DNA of 64,000 nt, from contig NZ_SMGQ01000012.1 of the NCBI RefSeq assembly GCF_004339095.1, positions 1 to 64,000 on the forward strand, in the 5' to 3' direction. Positions 9,874 through 18,580 of this stretch are shown piece after piece. Numbering within the stretch: position 1 is the stretch's first letter; each line of letters begins with the position of its first letter. A program made the position numbers and the translations under genes. The notes beneath the pieces are model-generated. The model worked only from the letters and a program-made list of their open reading frames with translations, was not told the origin of the DNA and ran no database searches. This DNA is from Natranaerovirga hydrolytica (lineage in GTDB: Bacteria; Bacillota; Clostridia; Lachnospirales; DSM-24629).

Positions 9874-9970
9874 ATAAGAGGAACCATACAAAAAAAATAG
9901 ACAATTAATTAACAAAAAAATACAATTACAACAATTTAAAAACCCAACATTCACTTAAAATATGAATAGT

Positions 9971-10000
9971 TGCACAAACAAAATAGAAAGATTTTGTGCA
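9971..10000 (+). other. Inverted repeat after the Tad-like cluster
   Basis: TGCACAAA at 9971-9978 is matched by TTTGTGCA at 9993-10000, with a 14-base spacer. It could be a transcript-end hairpin for the Tad-like operon, but no T-run follows, so it is not a standard intrinsic terminator. Confidence 0.35.
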
Positions 10001-10165
10001 TTCTATAGTAATGGCGGCACGAGGAATAAAAATCCCTTTTTAATATAAATATAAACGAATCATTAATACAAAGGAATCTAAGAAACTTTTAAGTGACAAT
10101 GAAGACACTAAGGTATATAATAAGGGTATGTTATTTATGTAACGATGTATACAATATACTCTATG

Positions 10166-10184
10166 TTGACATTGTATACAATGT
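10166..10184 (+). promoter_or_regulatory. 16-bp palindrome over a -35-like box (candidate operator)
   Basis: ACATTGTATACAATGT at 10169-10184 is a perfect 16-bp palindrome. It overlaps a TTGACA hexamer at 10166-10171. A second copy of its core, TGTATACA, lies at 10146-10153, 27 bp upstream. The matching -10 box is weak. Overlap of a -35 box with a palindrome is typical of repressor operators, and GntR-family sites often have such a core. It is the probable control site for the oxidoreductase operon 170 bp downstream. The regulator is not identifiable here. Confidence 0.5.
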
Positions 10185-10238
10185 AATGTTAAACTTACAA
10201 TAATAGAGAAATTATACTCTAGAGAATGTGATTTGCAT

Positions 10239-10263
10239 TTATGCTTTTGTTAAAAAAGCATAA
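10239..10263 (+). promoter_or_regulatory. Leader hairpin before the oxidoreductase operon
   Basis: TTATGCTTTT and AAAAGCATAA form a perfect 10-bp stem with a 5-base loop, 92 bp before the first start codon. There is no T-run, so it is more likely an mRNA-stabilising or processing hairpin than a terminator. The rest of 9874-10354 holds no convincing gene. Confidence 0.4.
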
Positions 10264-10354
10264 TATTAGCAATATATATAATCAATCTTTTGTATAAAAA
10301 ACAGTTACTATTCACTTGTGCAAATCTAAAAAAATTTAAGGAGGAATTCAGTCG

Positions 10355-10930
10355 ATGAATAATTTGATTGAAATTCGTTGGCACGGTCGTGGGGGTCAAG
10401 GTGCAAAAACAGCATCTTTACTATTAGCAGAAGCAGCATTTGACACTGGAAAATTTATTCAAGGTTTCCCTGAATATGGACCAGAGCGTATGGGTGCACC
10501 AATTACTGCGTATAACCGTATTAGCGATGAAAGAGTAAACATCCACTCAAACATTTATGAACCAGATTATGTAGTAGTAGTAGACGAAACATTAATTGAC
10601 GTAGTAGACGTTACAGCAGGATTAAAAGAAACAGGTGCCATTATTATTAACACACCAAAAAGTCCTGATGAAATCAGATCAAAATTAAGCGGATACAAAG
10701 GTGAAGTGTATACAGTAGACGCAAGAGAAATTTCAATGGCAACTCTAGGAAGATATTTCCCAAATACACCGATGTTAGGTGCAGTTGTAAAAGTATCTAA
10801 AATAATGGAAGATGATGTATTTGTTGAAGCAATGAAATCATCATTTGAGCACAAATTTGCAAACAAACCACAAGTAATAGCTCCAAATATGGAAGCTGTT
10901 AAAAGAGCGCTTACGGAGGTGAAAGGTTAA
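10355..10930 (+). CDS. porG: 2-oxoacid:ferredoxin oxidoreductase, gamma subunit
   Basis: 191 residues, ATG after AAGGAGGAATT. The N-terminal IRWHGRGGQGAKTAS is the signature of the gamma domain of pyruvate/2-oxoacid:ferredoxin oxidoreductases, followed by FPEYGPERMGAP. It forms one of four separate subunits of an enzyme that interconverts a 2-oxoacid plus CoA with an acyl-CoA, CO2 and reduced ferredoxin. The operon order gamma-delta-alpha-beta matches the four-subunit pyruvate synthases. Pyruvate is the likely substrate, but other 2-oxoacids cannot be excluded. Confidence 0.88.
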   Translation: MNNLIEIRWHGRGGQGAKTASLLLAEAAFDTGKFIQGFPEYGPERMGAPITAYNRISDERVNIHSNIYEPDYVVVVDETLIDVVDVTAGLKETGAIIINTPKSPDEIRSKLSGYKGEVYTVDAREISMATLGRYFPNTPMLGAVVKVSKIMEDDVFVEAMKSSFEHKFANKPQVIAPNMEAVKRALTEVKG

Positions 10931-11238
10931 TGAGTAACAAAGACAAATGCATCGTTGATGCTTATACACCTTGGCAAAAAACGACTCCAGGCGGTATCGT
11001 AACAAGTACAGGTAACGCAAAACACTACCTTACAGGTGGGTGGAGAGCAGATAAACCAATCTGGAATGAAGAAAAATGCAAACAATGTATGTTATGTTTT
11101 CCAGTATGTCCAGACTCATCAATAGAAGTAGAAGATAAGAAAATGAAGGGCATCGACTTTGATCACTGTAAAGGCTGTGGCGTTTGTGCAGCAGTATGTC
11201 CGTTTAACGCAATAGAAATGGAGCCAGAAGGCAAATAA
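10930..11238 (+). CDS. porD: 2-oxoacid:ferredoxin oxidoreductase, delta (ferredoxin-like) subunit
   Basis: 102 residues. Its ATG overlaps the last base of the preceding stop (TAATG), so the two are coupled. Two classic [4Fe-4S] motifs are present: CKQCMLCFPVCP and CKGCGVCAAVCP. It carries electrons from the catalytic alpha/beta subunits to external ferredoxin. Length and arrangement are normal for a PorD subunit. Confidence 0.9.
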   Translation: MSNKDKCIVDAYTPWQKTTPGGIVTSTGNAKHYLTGGWRADKPIWNEEKCKQCMLCFPVCPDSSIEVEDKKMKGIDFDHCKGCGVCAAVCPFNAIEMEPEGK

Positions 11239-11258
11239 TAAACAGGAGGGAAAATTAC

Positions 11259-12446
11259 ATGGCAATTCGTGATAAATTATCAGGTAACGAGGCTGTTGCC
11301 GTTGCTATGAAACAAATAAATCCAGATGTAGTAGCAGCATTCCCTATTACACCATCAACAGAAATACCTCAATACTTTTCAAATTTCGTGTCTAATGGTG
11401 AAGTAGAAACAGAATTCGTACCTGTAGAATCTGAGCATTCAGCTATGTCAGCTTGTATTAGTGCGGCAGCAGCAGGTGCTAGAACAATGACAGCAACATC
11501 CGCAAATGGATTAGCACTTATGTGGGAAATGTTATATATAGCAGCATCTTGTAAAACACCAGTGGTATTAACAGTAGTTAACCGTGCATTATCAGGACCG
11601 ATCAATATACATAATGATCATTCAGACTCAATGGGTTCAAGAGATTCCGGTTGGTTACAATTCTATGGAGAAAACAACCAAGAAGCATACGATAACTTAT
11701 TAATGGCTTTAAAAGTTGCAGAACATCCAGAAATATCTTTACCCGTAATGAACTGTTACGATGGATTCATTACATCTCATGCAGTAGAAAATATCGAGTT
11801 AATAGAAGACGATAAAGTAAAAGCATTTGTTGGAGAGTACAAACCAAGTCAATATATGTTAAATAGTGACAATCAAGTAGCTGTTGGACCATTATCTATG
11901 CCAACACATTACTTTGAGCAAAAACGTCAACAAGCAGAAAGTATGAGAAAAGCAAAAGACGTGATTATAGAAGTATCAAAAGAATTTGAAGCCCTTACAG
12001 GAAGAAAATACGACTTGTTCGAAAGCTACAAATTAGACGATGCAGAAGTAGCAGTTGTTGTATTAGGATCTACAGCTGGAACAACAAAACACGTGGTAGA
12101 CCAATTAAGAGACAAAGGCGTAAAAGCGGGTATGTTAAAATTAAGAATCTTCCGTCCCTTCCCAGCAGAAGAAATTGCAGAAGCAATAAAAGACATTAAA
12201 GCAGTAGCTGTAATGGATAAATGTGATGGATTCAATGCAAAAGGTGCACCAGTATTTACAGAAGTAAGAAGTGCATTATACGATTACGACACGAAGCCAG
12301 CAATGGTTAACTACATCTACGGTCTAGGTGGACGTGACGTAAAAACAGATGACATTGAAAAAGTTTATAATGACTTACTAGAAGTTGTAAAAGAAGGCAA
12401 AGTAGAAGATCCATACCGTTACTTAGGCGTTATGGAAGAACAATAA
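11259..12446 (+). CDS. porA: 2-oxoacid:ferredoxin oxidoreductase, alpha subunit
   Basis: 395 residues, ATG after ACAGGAGGG. The N-terminal part (GNEAVAVAMKQINPD, then AFPITPSTEIP and EFVPVESEHSAMSA) is the pyrimidine-binding-type domain of the alpha chain. The second half (about 260-390) is the transketolase C-terminal-like domain II. It works with the beta subunit in 2-oxoacid binding and decarboxylation. It lies 20 bp after porD and 16 bp before porB, in one operon. Confidence 0.9.
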   Translation: MAIRDKLSGNEAVAVAMKQINPDVVAAFPITPSTEIPQYFSNFVSNGEVETEFVPVESEHSAMSACISAAAAGARTMTATSANGLALMWEMLYIAASCKTPVVLTVVNRALSGPINIHNDHSDSMGSRDSGWLQFYGENNQEAYDNLLMALKVAEHPEISLPVMNCYDGFITSHAVENIELIEDDKVKAFVGEYKPSQYMLNSDNQVAVGPLSMPTHYFEQKRQQAESMRKAKDVIIEVSKEFEALTGRKYDLFESYKLDDAEVAVVVLGSTAGTTKHVVDQLRDKGVKAGMLKLRIFRPFPAEEIAEAIKDIKAVAVMDKCDGFNAKGAPVFTEVRSALYDYDTKPAMVNYIYGLGGRDVKTDDIEKVYNDLLEVVKEGKVEDPYRYLGVMEEQ

Positions 12447-12462
12447 AGGAGGTGCATACAAA

Positions 12463-13395
12463 GTGGCTTATAATTTAAAAGAAACAACCCTAAAACCAGA
12501 AAGATTAACAGGTGGACATAGAATGTGTGCTGGTTGTGGTGCACCACCAGTTGTTCGTACTGTTTTAAGAGCATTAAAAGAAGAAGACAAAGCAGTTATT
12601 GGTGCTGCAACAGGCTGTTTAGAAGTATCAACATTCTTATACCCATACACAGCTTGGGAAGATTCATTCATCCACTCTGCATTTGAAAATGCGGCTGTAA
12701 CAGTAGCAGGAGCAGAAGCAGCTTACAATGCATTAAAGAGAAAAGGTAAAATAGACGACACTTACAAATTTATTGCATTTGCAGGTGACGGTGGAACATA
12801 TGATATCGGACTTCAATCTTTATCAGGTGCTATGGAAAGAGGACATGATATGGTATATGTAGCCTATGACAATGGTGCATATATGAATACAGGTATCCAG
12901 CGTTCATCAGCAACACCAAAATACGCAGATACATCCACTTCTCCAGCAGGAAAAGCGGTACCAGGTAAAGAACAATTTAGAAAAGACTTAACAAAGATTA
13001 TGGTAGCACATGGTATTCCATATGTTGCACAATCTGCACCACTTAAAAACTTCAAAGACTTATATGAGAAATCAGAAAAAGCAATCTACACAAAAGGACC
13101 GGCGTTCTTAAATGTAATCGCACCTTGTCCTCGTGGATGGCGATACGAAACCAATAAATTAATGGAGTTATCAGAATTAGCAGTAGATACTTGTTTCTGG
13201 CCATTATTTGAAGTGGAAAATGGTAAATATACATTAAACTACATGCCAAAGAAAAAACGTCCAATTAGTGACTGGTTAGAAGCACAAGGTCGTTTCAAAC
13301 ACATCGCTAAAAAACCAGAAGTAGTAGAAGAAATCCAAGCTGAAGTAGACAGAAGATGGGAAGAACTACTAAAATTATCAGGTGTAGAAGCGTAG
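12463..13395 (+). CDS. porB: 2-oxoacid:ferredoxin oxidoreductase, beta (TPP-binding) subunit
   Basis: 310 residues, GTG start after AAAGGAGGTG. It carries the thiamine diphosphate motif GDGGTYDIG followed by the conserved Asn in AYDNGAYMNTG. It also has the cluster-ligand pair CAGCG (Cys22, Cys25) and further Cys residues in ATGCLEV and APCPRGW. It is the catalytic TPP- and [4Fe-4S]-carrying chain, and its length is normal for the separate-subunit enzymes. It is the last gene of the operon, with a strong terminator 20 bp downstream. Confidence 0.9.
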   Translation: MAYNLKETTLKPERLTGGHRMCAGCGAPPVVRTVLRALKEEDKAVIGAATGCLEVSTFLYPYTAWEDSFIHSAFENAAVTVAGAEAAYNALKRKGKIDDTYKFIAFAGDGGTYDIGLQSLSGAMERGHDMVYVAYDNGAYMNTGIQRSSATPKYADTSTSPAGKAVPGKEQFRKDLTKIMVAHGIPYVAQSAPLKNFKDLYEKSEKAIYTKGPAFLNVIAPCPRGWRYETNKLMELSELAVDTCFWPLFEVENGKYTLNYMPKKKRPISDWLEAQGRFKHIAKKPEVVEEIQAEVDRRWEELLKLSGVEA

Positions 13396-13415
13396 ATGAT
13401 GTAATAATTCTAAGG

Positions 13416-13451
13416 AGAACTAGCAAAACTAAGATTTTGCTAGTTCTTTTT
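13416..13451 (+). terminator. Intrinsic terminator of the por operon
   Basis: A perfect 12-bp-plus stem AGAACTAGCAAAA / TTTTGCTAGTTCT with a short loop and a run of T follows the beta-subunit gene. It is a textbook factor-independent terminator. Confidence 0.92.
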
Positions 13452-13614
13452 GCATGAAAAAAATAAAACCATAAATCAGATAATACACAAAAACAAATCG
13501 TATATTAGTAAGAGTTAATCAGCACTAAAAAAATACAATAATTATATTGATATCTACAATCATATCAGTCATAATAAGACTAAATGATCTAACTTAATAA
13601 AGGACGTTGATTAA

Positions 13615-14652
13615 ATGCAATTACACATTGACAAAGTAAATGAGACACTAGAGCTAGAAGGGTATCAAAAAGTGCCTACAGACGTAGAATTCGTATCTAC
13701 ATTTGGAACCATTCGAAACAACGATTTGTACTTAATAAATATCATTAATTTAGAAGAAAATGTATGGGTATCATTAGAACAATACCAGCTGTACAAAGAG
13801 ATAACAGAAAAACAATTCAAATCTTATGGCTACAATCATATATATTTACTTAACATTTACTTTATAAAAGAAATAGATGACTTATACACGAGGTTATTAT
13901 CCCATGACCCAGACTATGAAAATTATTTAGTCGACTTTCATTGGGTGGTTCACAATAACAAAGTCATCATTAGCGACAATCAACCCAGCAATTACTTAAA
14001 TGTATACGACATATTAAATGCCGTACTAAGAGACAAAGAATACCAAGAAAAAATTAAGATACACCACAAGACCAATAAAACACCAGTAACCTATACACTT
14101 ATTGCCATAAACATAGCCATATTAATATTAATGGAGTTATCTGGAGGATCCACCAACTCCTTAACATTGGTAAATTTTGGGGCCTTATTTTCACCGCTGA
14201 TTGTTTATGAAAAAGAATTTTATAGATTATTTACAGCGATGTTTTTGCACATTGGTATATCCCATTTATTCTACAATATGTTTGCCCTTTATTTATTTGG
14301 GACCAGACTAGAAAAAATAATGGGGCATTTTAAATTCAGTATACTCTATGTTATAGCAGGAATAGGCGGTAGTGCCTTATCCTTAGGCGTTGCAGTCTAT
14401 TTAGATGCTATTAAATTAGCAGCAGGTGCATCTGGGGCTATATACGGATTGCAAGGTGCTGCATTATATATCACAATAAAGACAAAGGCAAATCTGGATG
14501 GCATAACAGAAGGATTATTATGGGTCATGACTTTTGGGGGACTATTTTTTGGATTTGCATCCACTAATGTAGACAATTACGCACATATCGGTGGATTAAT
14601 CACTGGATTTTTATTAATGATGTGGATAACCAAACTTAAAAAATGTGAATAA
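13615..14652 (+). CDS. Rhomboid-family intramembrane serine protease
   Basis: 345 residues. Residues 1-155 form a soluble N-terminal domain of unknown role. The remainder holds six or seven membrane helices. The catalytic dyad is visible: Ser273 in GASGAIYG and His324 in AHIGG. The conserved HIGISHLFYNMFAL segment matches the rhomboid HxxxxHxxxN motif region. Rhomboids cut membrane proteins within or near the membrane; no substrate can be inferred. It appears to be transcribed on its own. Confidence 0.9.
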   Translation: MQLHIDKVNETLELEGYQKVPTDVEFVSTFGTIRNNDLYLINIINLEENVWVSLEQYQLYKEITEKQFKSYGYNHIYLLNIYFIKEIDDLYTRLLSHDPDYENYLVDFHWVVHNNKVIISDNQPSNYLNVYDILNAVLRDKEYQEKIKIHHKTNKTPVTYTLIAINIAILILMELSGGSTNSLTLVNFGALFSPLIVYEKEFYRLFTAMFLHIGISHLFYNMFALYLFGTRLEKIMGHFKFSILYVIAGIGGSALSLGVAVYLDAIKLAAGASGAIYGLQGAALYITIKTKANLDGITEGLLWVMTFGGLFFGFASTNVDNYAHIGGLITGFLLMMWITKLKKCE

Positions 14653-14656
14653 AAAA

Positions 14657-14720
14657 CACACCTAGGGCAAATGATATGATGTATAAAAGAGGCTATCTTT
14701 AACAAATAAAGCGCTAGGTG
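14657..14720 (+). promoter_or_regulatory. Inverted repeat that could mask a ribosome binding site
   Basis: CACCTAG at 14659-14665 pairs with CTAGGTG at 14714-14720. The second arm contains the AGGTGG ribosome binding site of the gene starting at 14731. If the two arms pair in the mRNA, translation would be reduced. The spacer is long (48 bases), so pairing is uncertain. Confidence 0.3.
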
Positions 14721-14730
14721 GTGTAGCAAC

Positions 14731-15459
14731 GTGATAGAAGAAAAAGACGTAGATAAAAAAGTGAAATTATATGAACTCATAGAAAAAGGCTATCAAGAAA
14801 ATGAAAAAGCCGTAAAAATCCCTCAAGGAAAAGACATATTAATAAAATACTGTCACAGTTATTACAATGGACAAGGGATAAAACAAATAGATCAAGAAAT
14901 ATTTGATCGTTTTTTTCTGTATTATCTACCCAAGATAAGATTAAACCTATCCAAAGATAAAGTAAGGCATATGTTAAAAGACATTGCAAATGTATTGGAA
15001 TTAATAGAGAAAAATTATCCTTGCAACTTAACCCAAATGTATAAAAACAGCTATAAATCTTATGCAGATGACACCCTAAGAATTATAGACTTAAGAAAAC
15101 AACTGATGAAAAATACAAACACACCTATAATCAGTTGGGATCCATTAATCATAGACTTTGCATATTATACCCAAAATAACAAAACAAAAAAATGGATACC
15201 CAGAAAAGAAATTTATGAACAAGGGTATTACGAATTGATCGACCGATTTGCCAATGAGTATTTTATATTTAAAAAACCTTATGCACCAAGCGGTGTAAAG
15301 ATTCGCTTAGAAAAAGACACAGCAAAACTCTTAAAGCAAAATGATGTACTACATATGCGCATTAAGAGAAAAACATTTACAACCACTTGGGAAATTATTG
15401 AGCTAAAAGGCTGTTATTTGTCACAAGTCGATAAATATATAAAAAATACCAATGGATAA
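14731..15459 (+). CDS. Hypothetical protein
   Basis: 242 residues, GTG start with AGGTGG 10 bp upstream. It is a basic, Lys/Tyr-rich soluble protein without signal peptide or membrane segment and with no motif that I recognise. It ends 37 bp before the likely TTG start of the flavodoxin-like/SCP2 gene, so the pair may be co-transcribed. Beyond that nothing supports a function. Confidence 0.6.
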   Translation: MIEEKDVDKKVKLYELIEKGYQENEKAVKIPQGKDILIKYCHSYYNGQGIKQIDQEIFDRFFLYYLPKIRLNLSKDKVRHMLKDIANVLELIEKNYPCNLTQMYKNSYKSYADDTLRIIDLRKQLMKNTNTPIISWDPLIIDFAYYTQNNKTKKWIPRKEIYEQGYYELIDRFANEYFIFKKPYAPSGVKIRLEKDTAKLLKQNDVLHMRIKRKTFTTTWEIIELKGCYLSQVDKYIKNTNG

Positions 15460-15496
15460 AAAGCAATACCGTAAAAAATACAAAGGAGGTAAAAAG

Positions 15497-16495
15497 TTGA
15501 ATATACTAATGATATATGGCGGTAGGGGTCTTGCAAAAGACCCAACCCTAGCCATACTAGAAAAAATAAAAGAAGTCTTAACAGAATTAGAGGTGAATGT
15601 TACATCCATTAACCTATACCAAGAAGTAGAATCAGATGCCATCCCTTCAACATTACACACTTACGATGGTATGATTTTAGCCACAACAGTAGATTGGTTT
15701 GGCATTGGTCACTACTTACAAAAATTCTTAGACGATTGTTGGCACTACGGAGACAAAGCAATCATCAGTGAAATTTATATGATGCCTATTATATGTTCCA
15801 CCAATTACGGAGAAAGAGATGCTCAAATATACATTCAAAAAGCTTGGGACTTGTTAAACGGCATACAAACAGAAGGCATCTATGCAACATTCTCAGATGG
15901 ATTAGCCGTGGAATCAAATGACATTTACTTAGAAATCATAGAAAAGAAAGCAGAAAATTTATACCGAACCATCAAACAAAATAAAAATAAAAGAACGCTG
16001 CCAAAAAGCTTAACCACATTATTAGAAGAAAAAGAAACACAAACTACAAAAACAGTCAATGATCAACGAACAAAAGAAACCACCTTATTGCCAGAAGAAA
16101 ATCAATACATAAAAAAACAACAAAAAGACATTGAAGAACTCAAAAGTTTCTTTAAGCAAAAATTAGAGACTAAAAATGTAGATGAAGAAATAGCATTAAA
16201 GCAGATATTTGAAGAAAAATTTGTTAATATTGTAAAGTTTAAAGGGGTCTATAAAATTCATATAACGGATAAAAATAAAACCTTATTATTGGATATTATG
16301 GACGATAAAATTAAATGCACTTACGAAGATAAAGAAAATGTCAACGTAGAAATACAATGTAAGCACAGTGAATTAGAAAAAATCACAGAAGGCTATATGA
16401 CCTTTCAAAGAGCCTTTTTAACTGGTTCAATCAATGCCAAAGGAGATTTTAAATTGCTGTATATGCTAGATCAGTTGTTTGATTTTGGCAGATAA
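15497..16495 (+). CDS. Flavodoxin-like domain fused to an SCP2-like domain
   Basis: About 332 residues from a TTG at 15497, which lies 7-8 bases after a strong AAAGGAGG. The longer frame from 15452 overlaps the preceding gene and has no ribosome site. Residues 1-160 resemble NADPH-dependent FMN reductase/flavodoxin-fold proteins (NILMIYGG at the start, an alternating beta/alpha pattern, ATTVDWFGIGHYLQKFLDD). After a charged linker, the last ~100 residues look like an SCP2 sterol-carrier-type domain (MTFQRAFLTGSINAKGD near the end). This pairing is uncommon. It suggests a flavin protein with a hydrophobic-ligand pocket, which is an inference. Confidence 0.65.
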   Translation: MNILMIYGGRGLAKDPTLAILEKIKEVLTELEVNVTSINLYQEVESDAIPSTLHTYDGMILATTVDWFGIGHYLQKFLDDCWHYGDKAIISEIYMMPIICSTNYGERDAQIYIQKAWDLLNGIQTEGIYATFSDGLAVESNDIYLEIIEKKAENLYRTIKQNKNKRTLPKSLTTLLEEKETQTTKTVNDQRTKETTLLPEENQYIKKQQKDIEELKSFFKQKLETKNVDEEIALKQIFEEKFVNIVKFKGVYKIHITDKNKTLLLDIMDDKIKCTYEDKENVNVEIQCKHSELEKITEGYMTFQRAFLTGSINAKGDFKLLYMLDQLFDFGR

Positions 16496-16583
16496 AAAGA
16501 GCCTTGAATTGAAAGAAAAAAGTATAAATGTTATAATGCAAAGGATTAGACAGAATAAAAAGGTAAAGTTTAGGAGAGATACC

Positions 16584-17699
16584 ATGAAAGTCATGTCCAT
16601 ATTTGGAACCAGACCAGAAGCCATTAAAATGGCCCCATTGGTGAAAGCTTTAGAAGAAGATACAGAGATACAATCCGTTGTATGCGTAACGGCTCAACAT
16701 AGAGAAATGCTAGATATGGTATTGGAATTGTTTCATATCCAACCCGATTATGATTTGAATATTATGTCTCATGGACAAAGCATCATCGATATTATTTCAA
16801 AATCTTTTTATGGATTAGACGATGTGATGAAAAAAGAAAAACCGGATCTAGTTCTGGTACATGGAGATACCACCACAACTTGTGCAGGTGCACAAACGGC
16901 ATTTTTAAATAAAATTCCAGTAGGCCATGTAGAAGCAGGCCTTAGAAGTTACAATATTTATTCGCCCTTCCCAGAAGAAATGAATCGAAAAATTACAGGA
17001 ACCATTGCAAGTATGCATTTTGCACCAACACAAGGCAATAAAAACAACTTATTAAAAGAAGGCATAAAAGAAGACTCCATATTTATAACAGGCAATACAG
17101 TTATTGATGCATTACATGAAGTTACTAACAATGAATATGTATTCAAAGAAGACCTATTAAATACCATAGATTACAACAATAAAAAAGTTATTTTGTTAAC
17201 ATGTCACAGACGAGAAAACTGGGGACAACCAATGGAAAATATTTTTAATGGGGTTAAAGAAATCGTCAAGGAGAATGAGGCAGTAGAACTGATCTTTCCA
17301 ATGCATATGAACCCTAAGATAAGGGCATTGGCGAATGAGATATTGGGTAAAGAAGAGAGAATACATCTAATAGAACCATTAGACTATGAACCCTTTGCCA
17401 ACTTAATTAATAAATGCCACCTCATTATGACAGATTCTGGAGGCATACAAGAAGAAGCACCCTCTTTAGGCAAGCCGGTGGTAGTCCTTAGAACAGAAAC
17501 AGAAAGGCCAGAAGCTGTAGAAGCAGGAACTGTCAAAGTCATAGGTGTAGAAAAATCAGATGTCATTCAAGGGGTTAATCAATTGCTCAATAATGAAAAT
17601 GAATATTTGAAAATGAAACATGCCATCAATCCATATGGAGATGGTACAGCATCAAAACAAATCGTGAAGATCATCAAAGCAAAAATGCAAAGCAATTAA
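16584..17699 (+). CDS. wecB: UDP-N-acetylglucosamine 2-epimerase (non-hydrolysing)
   Basis: 371 residues from the ATG at 16584, preceded by TAGGAGAG. The frame upstream to 16479 overlaps the previous gene and is not used. The family signature SIFGTRPEAIKMAPLV starts the protein, followed by VCVTAQHREMLD, VLVHGDTTTT, HVEAGLRS and DSGGIQEEAPSLGKPV. It converts UDP-GlcNAc to UDP-ManNAc for envelope polymers. A paralog lies at 41009 inside the polysaccharide locus. This copy stands alone and may serve teichoic-acid-like or general envelope synthesis. Confidence 0.92.
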   Translation: MKVMSIFGTRPEAIKMAPLVKALEEDTEIQSVVCVTAQHREMLDMVLELFHIQPDYDLNIMSHGQSIIDIISKSFYGLDDVMKKEKPDLVLVHGDTTTTCAGAQTAFLNKIPVGHVEAGLRSYNIYSPFPEEMNRKITGTIASMHFAPTQGNKNNLLKEGIKEDSIFITGNTVIDALHEVTNNEYVFKEDLLNTIDYNNKKVILLTCHRRENWGQPMENIFNGVKEIVKENEAVELIFPMHMNPKIRALANEILGKEERIHLIEPLDYEPFANLINKCHLIMTDSGGIQEEAPSLGKPVVVLRTETERPEAVEAGTVKVIGVEKSDVIQGVNQLLNNENEYLKMKHAINPYGDGTASKQIVKIIKAKMQSN

Positions 17700-17713
17700 G
17701 CTTTGCATTCTTC
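17685..17713. terminator. Terminator between convergent genes
   Basis: ATGCAAAGC (17685-17693) and GCTTTGCAT (17700-17708) form a perfect 9-bp stem with a 6-base loop. It overlaps the end of wecB and is flanked by A-rich and T-rich bases. It probably serves both convergent transcripts. Confidence 0.65.
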
Positions 17714-17723
17714 ATATCCTCTA

Positions 17724-18467
17724 CTATCTCAAAAAGAGTTGAACAAAAACATATCCATACCGTGGATGAGGCACAATCCCTACCCCAATAGAATCATAAT
17801 TGGTACTTAAAATATTGGCTCGATGTCCAGAACTATTCATTAAAGCATTATGAGCTCTCTGAACACTATTATTTCCAGCGATATTCTCTCCAGCGGTTCG
17901 ATAAGAAACACCAAAGTTATTAAGCATTTCAAACGGTGAGCCATAAACAGGAGAATCATGACTAAAATAATTATTATCTACCATATCTTGGGCTTTTACA
18001 CGGGAAACATTAACCACATCCATATTAATGGCATATTCACTGAGTCCATTTTTACGTCGTTCAGCATTGACCAAATCAACAAACTCCCTTTCCATGGTTG
18101 TTAACTCAGCAGTATCATCTTCTATTTCTGGTTCAGGTGTTGGGTCAGGGGCTTCAGGTTGATTATGATAAGAATACACCCTAGTCCAAGTGCTAGAAAC
18201 ACAGCCCACAGAATTATCAGGTAGGTGAACAACAAACCAGCTTCCTAAAGTACCAACAACTTCTACAACTTCGTTTTGATTTAAAGTATTGATTACAGGA
18301 AAGCTAGTGCTAGGACCTGTTCTTACATTCAACTGATAAGCGGTGATTTGTATTTCTTTTATATCCGTCCATTTATAAACATTTCTAGCCATAACCAAAG
18401 ATGAAAAATGCAATAATAAAATCATTGAAACCAAAAGCAAAACAGCACTTCTTTTAACACGCTTCAT
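17724..18467 (-). CDS. Secreted CAP/SCP-domain protein with SH3 domain
   Basis: About 247 residues. The ATG at 18467 sits about 9 bases after AAGGAAGTGAG; the GTG at 18479 overlaps that site and is unlikely. A signal peptide (basic start, hydrophobic stretch to about VMA) is followed by a bacterial SH3 domain (LNVRTGPSTSFPVI, then GSWFVVH). A Pro/Glu linker and a C-terminal CAP domain follow (FVDLVNAERRKNGL, NYFSHDSP, AGENIAG, SSGHRANILS). This is the YkwD-like layout of exported cell-wall proteins. The role is likely peptidoglycan-associated; CAP biochemistry in bacteria is poorly known. Confidence 0.85.
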   Translation of the reverse strand: MKRVKRSAVLLLVSMILLLHFSSLVMARNVYKWTDIKEIQITAYQLNVRTGPSTSFPVINTLNQNEVVEVVGTLGSWFVVHLPDNSVGCVSSTWTRVYSYHNQPEAPDPTPEPEIEDDTAELTTMEREFVDLVNAERRKNGLSEYAINMDVVNVSRVKAQDMVDNNYFSHDSPVYGSPFEMLNNFGVSYRTAGENIAGNNSVQRAHNALMNSSGHRANILSTNYDSIGVGIVPHPRYGYVFVQLFLR

Positions 18468-18580
18468 ATTTAAGCTCACTTCCTTTTATATAATGTAAGT
18501 TATAAAGTCATCTCTATAAGTATCTGTAAAATAAGAAAAAATATACAAAAGAAGTCATAAAAAGAAAGTATGATTAATAA

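Noticed and set aside
9874-10354. Riboswitch in the por leader
   Set aside because: Hairpins and a palindrome are present, but no known riboswitch core was recognised.
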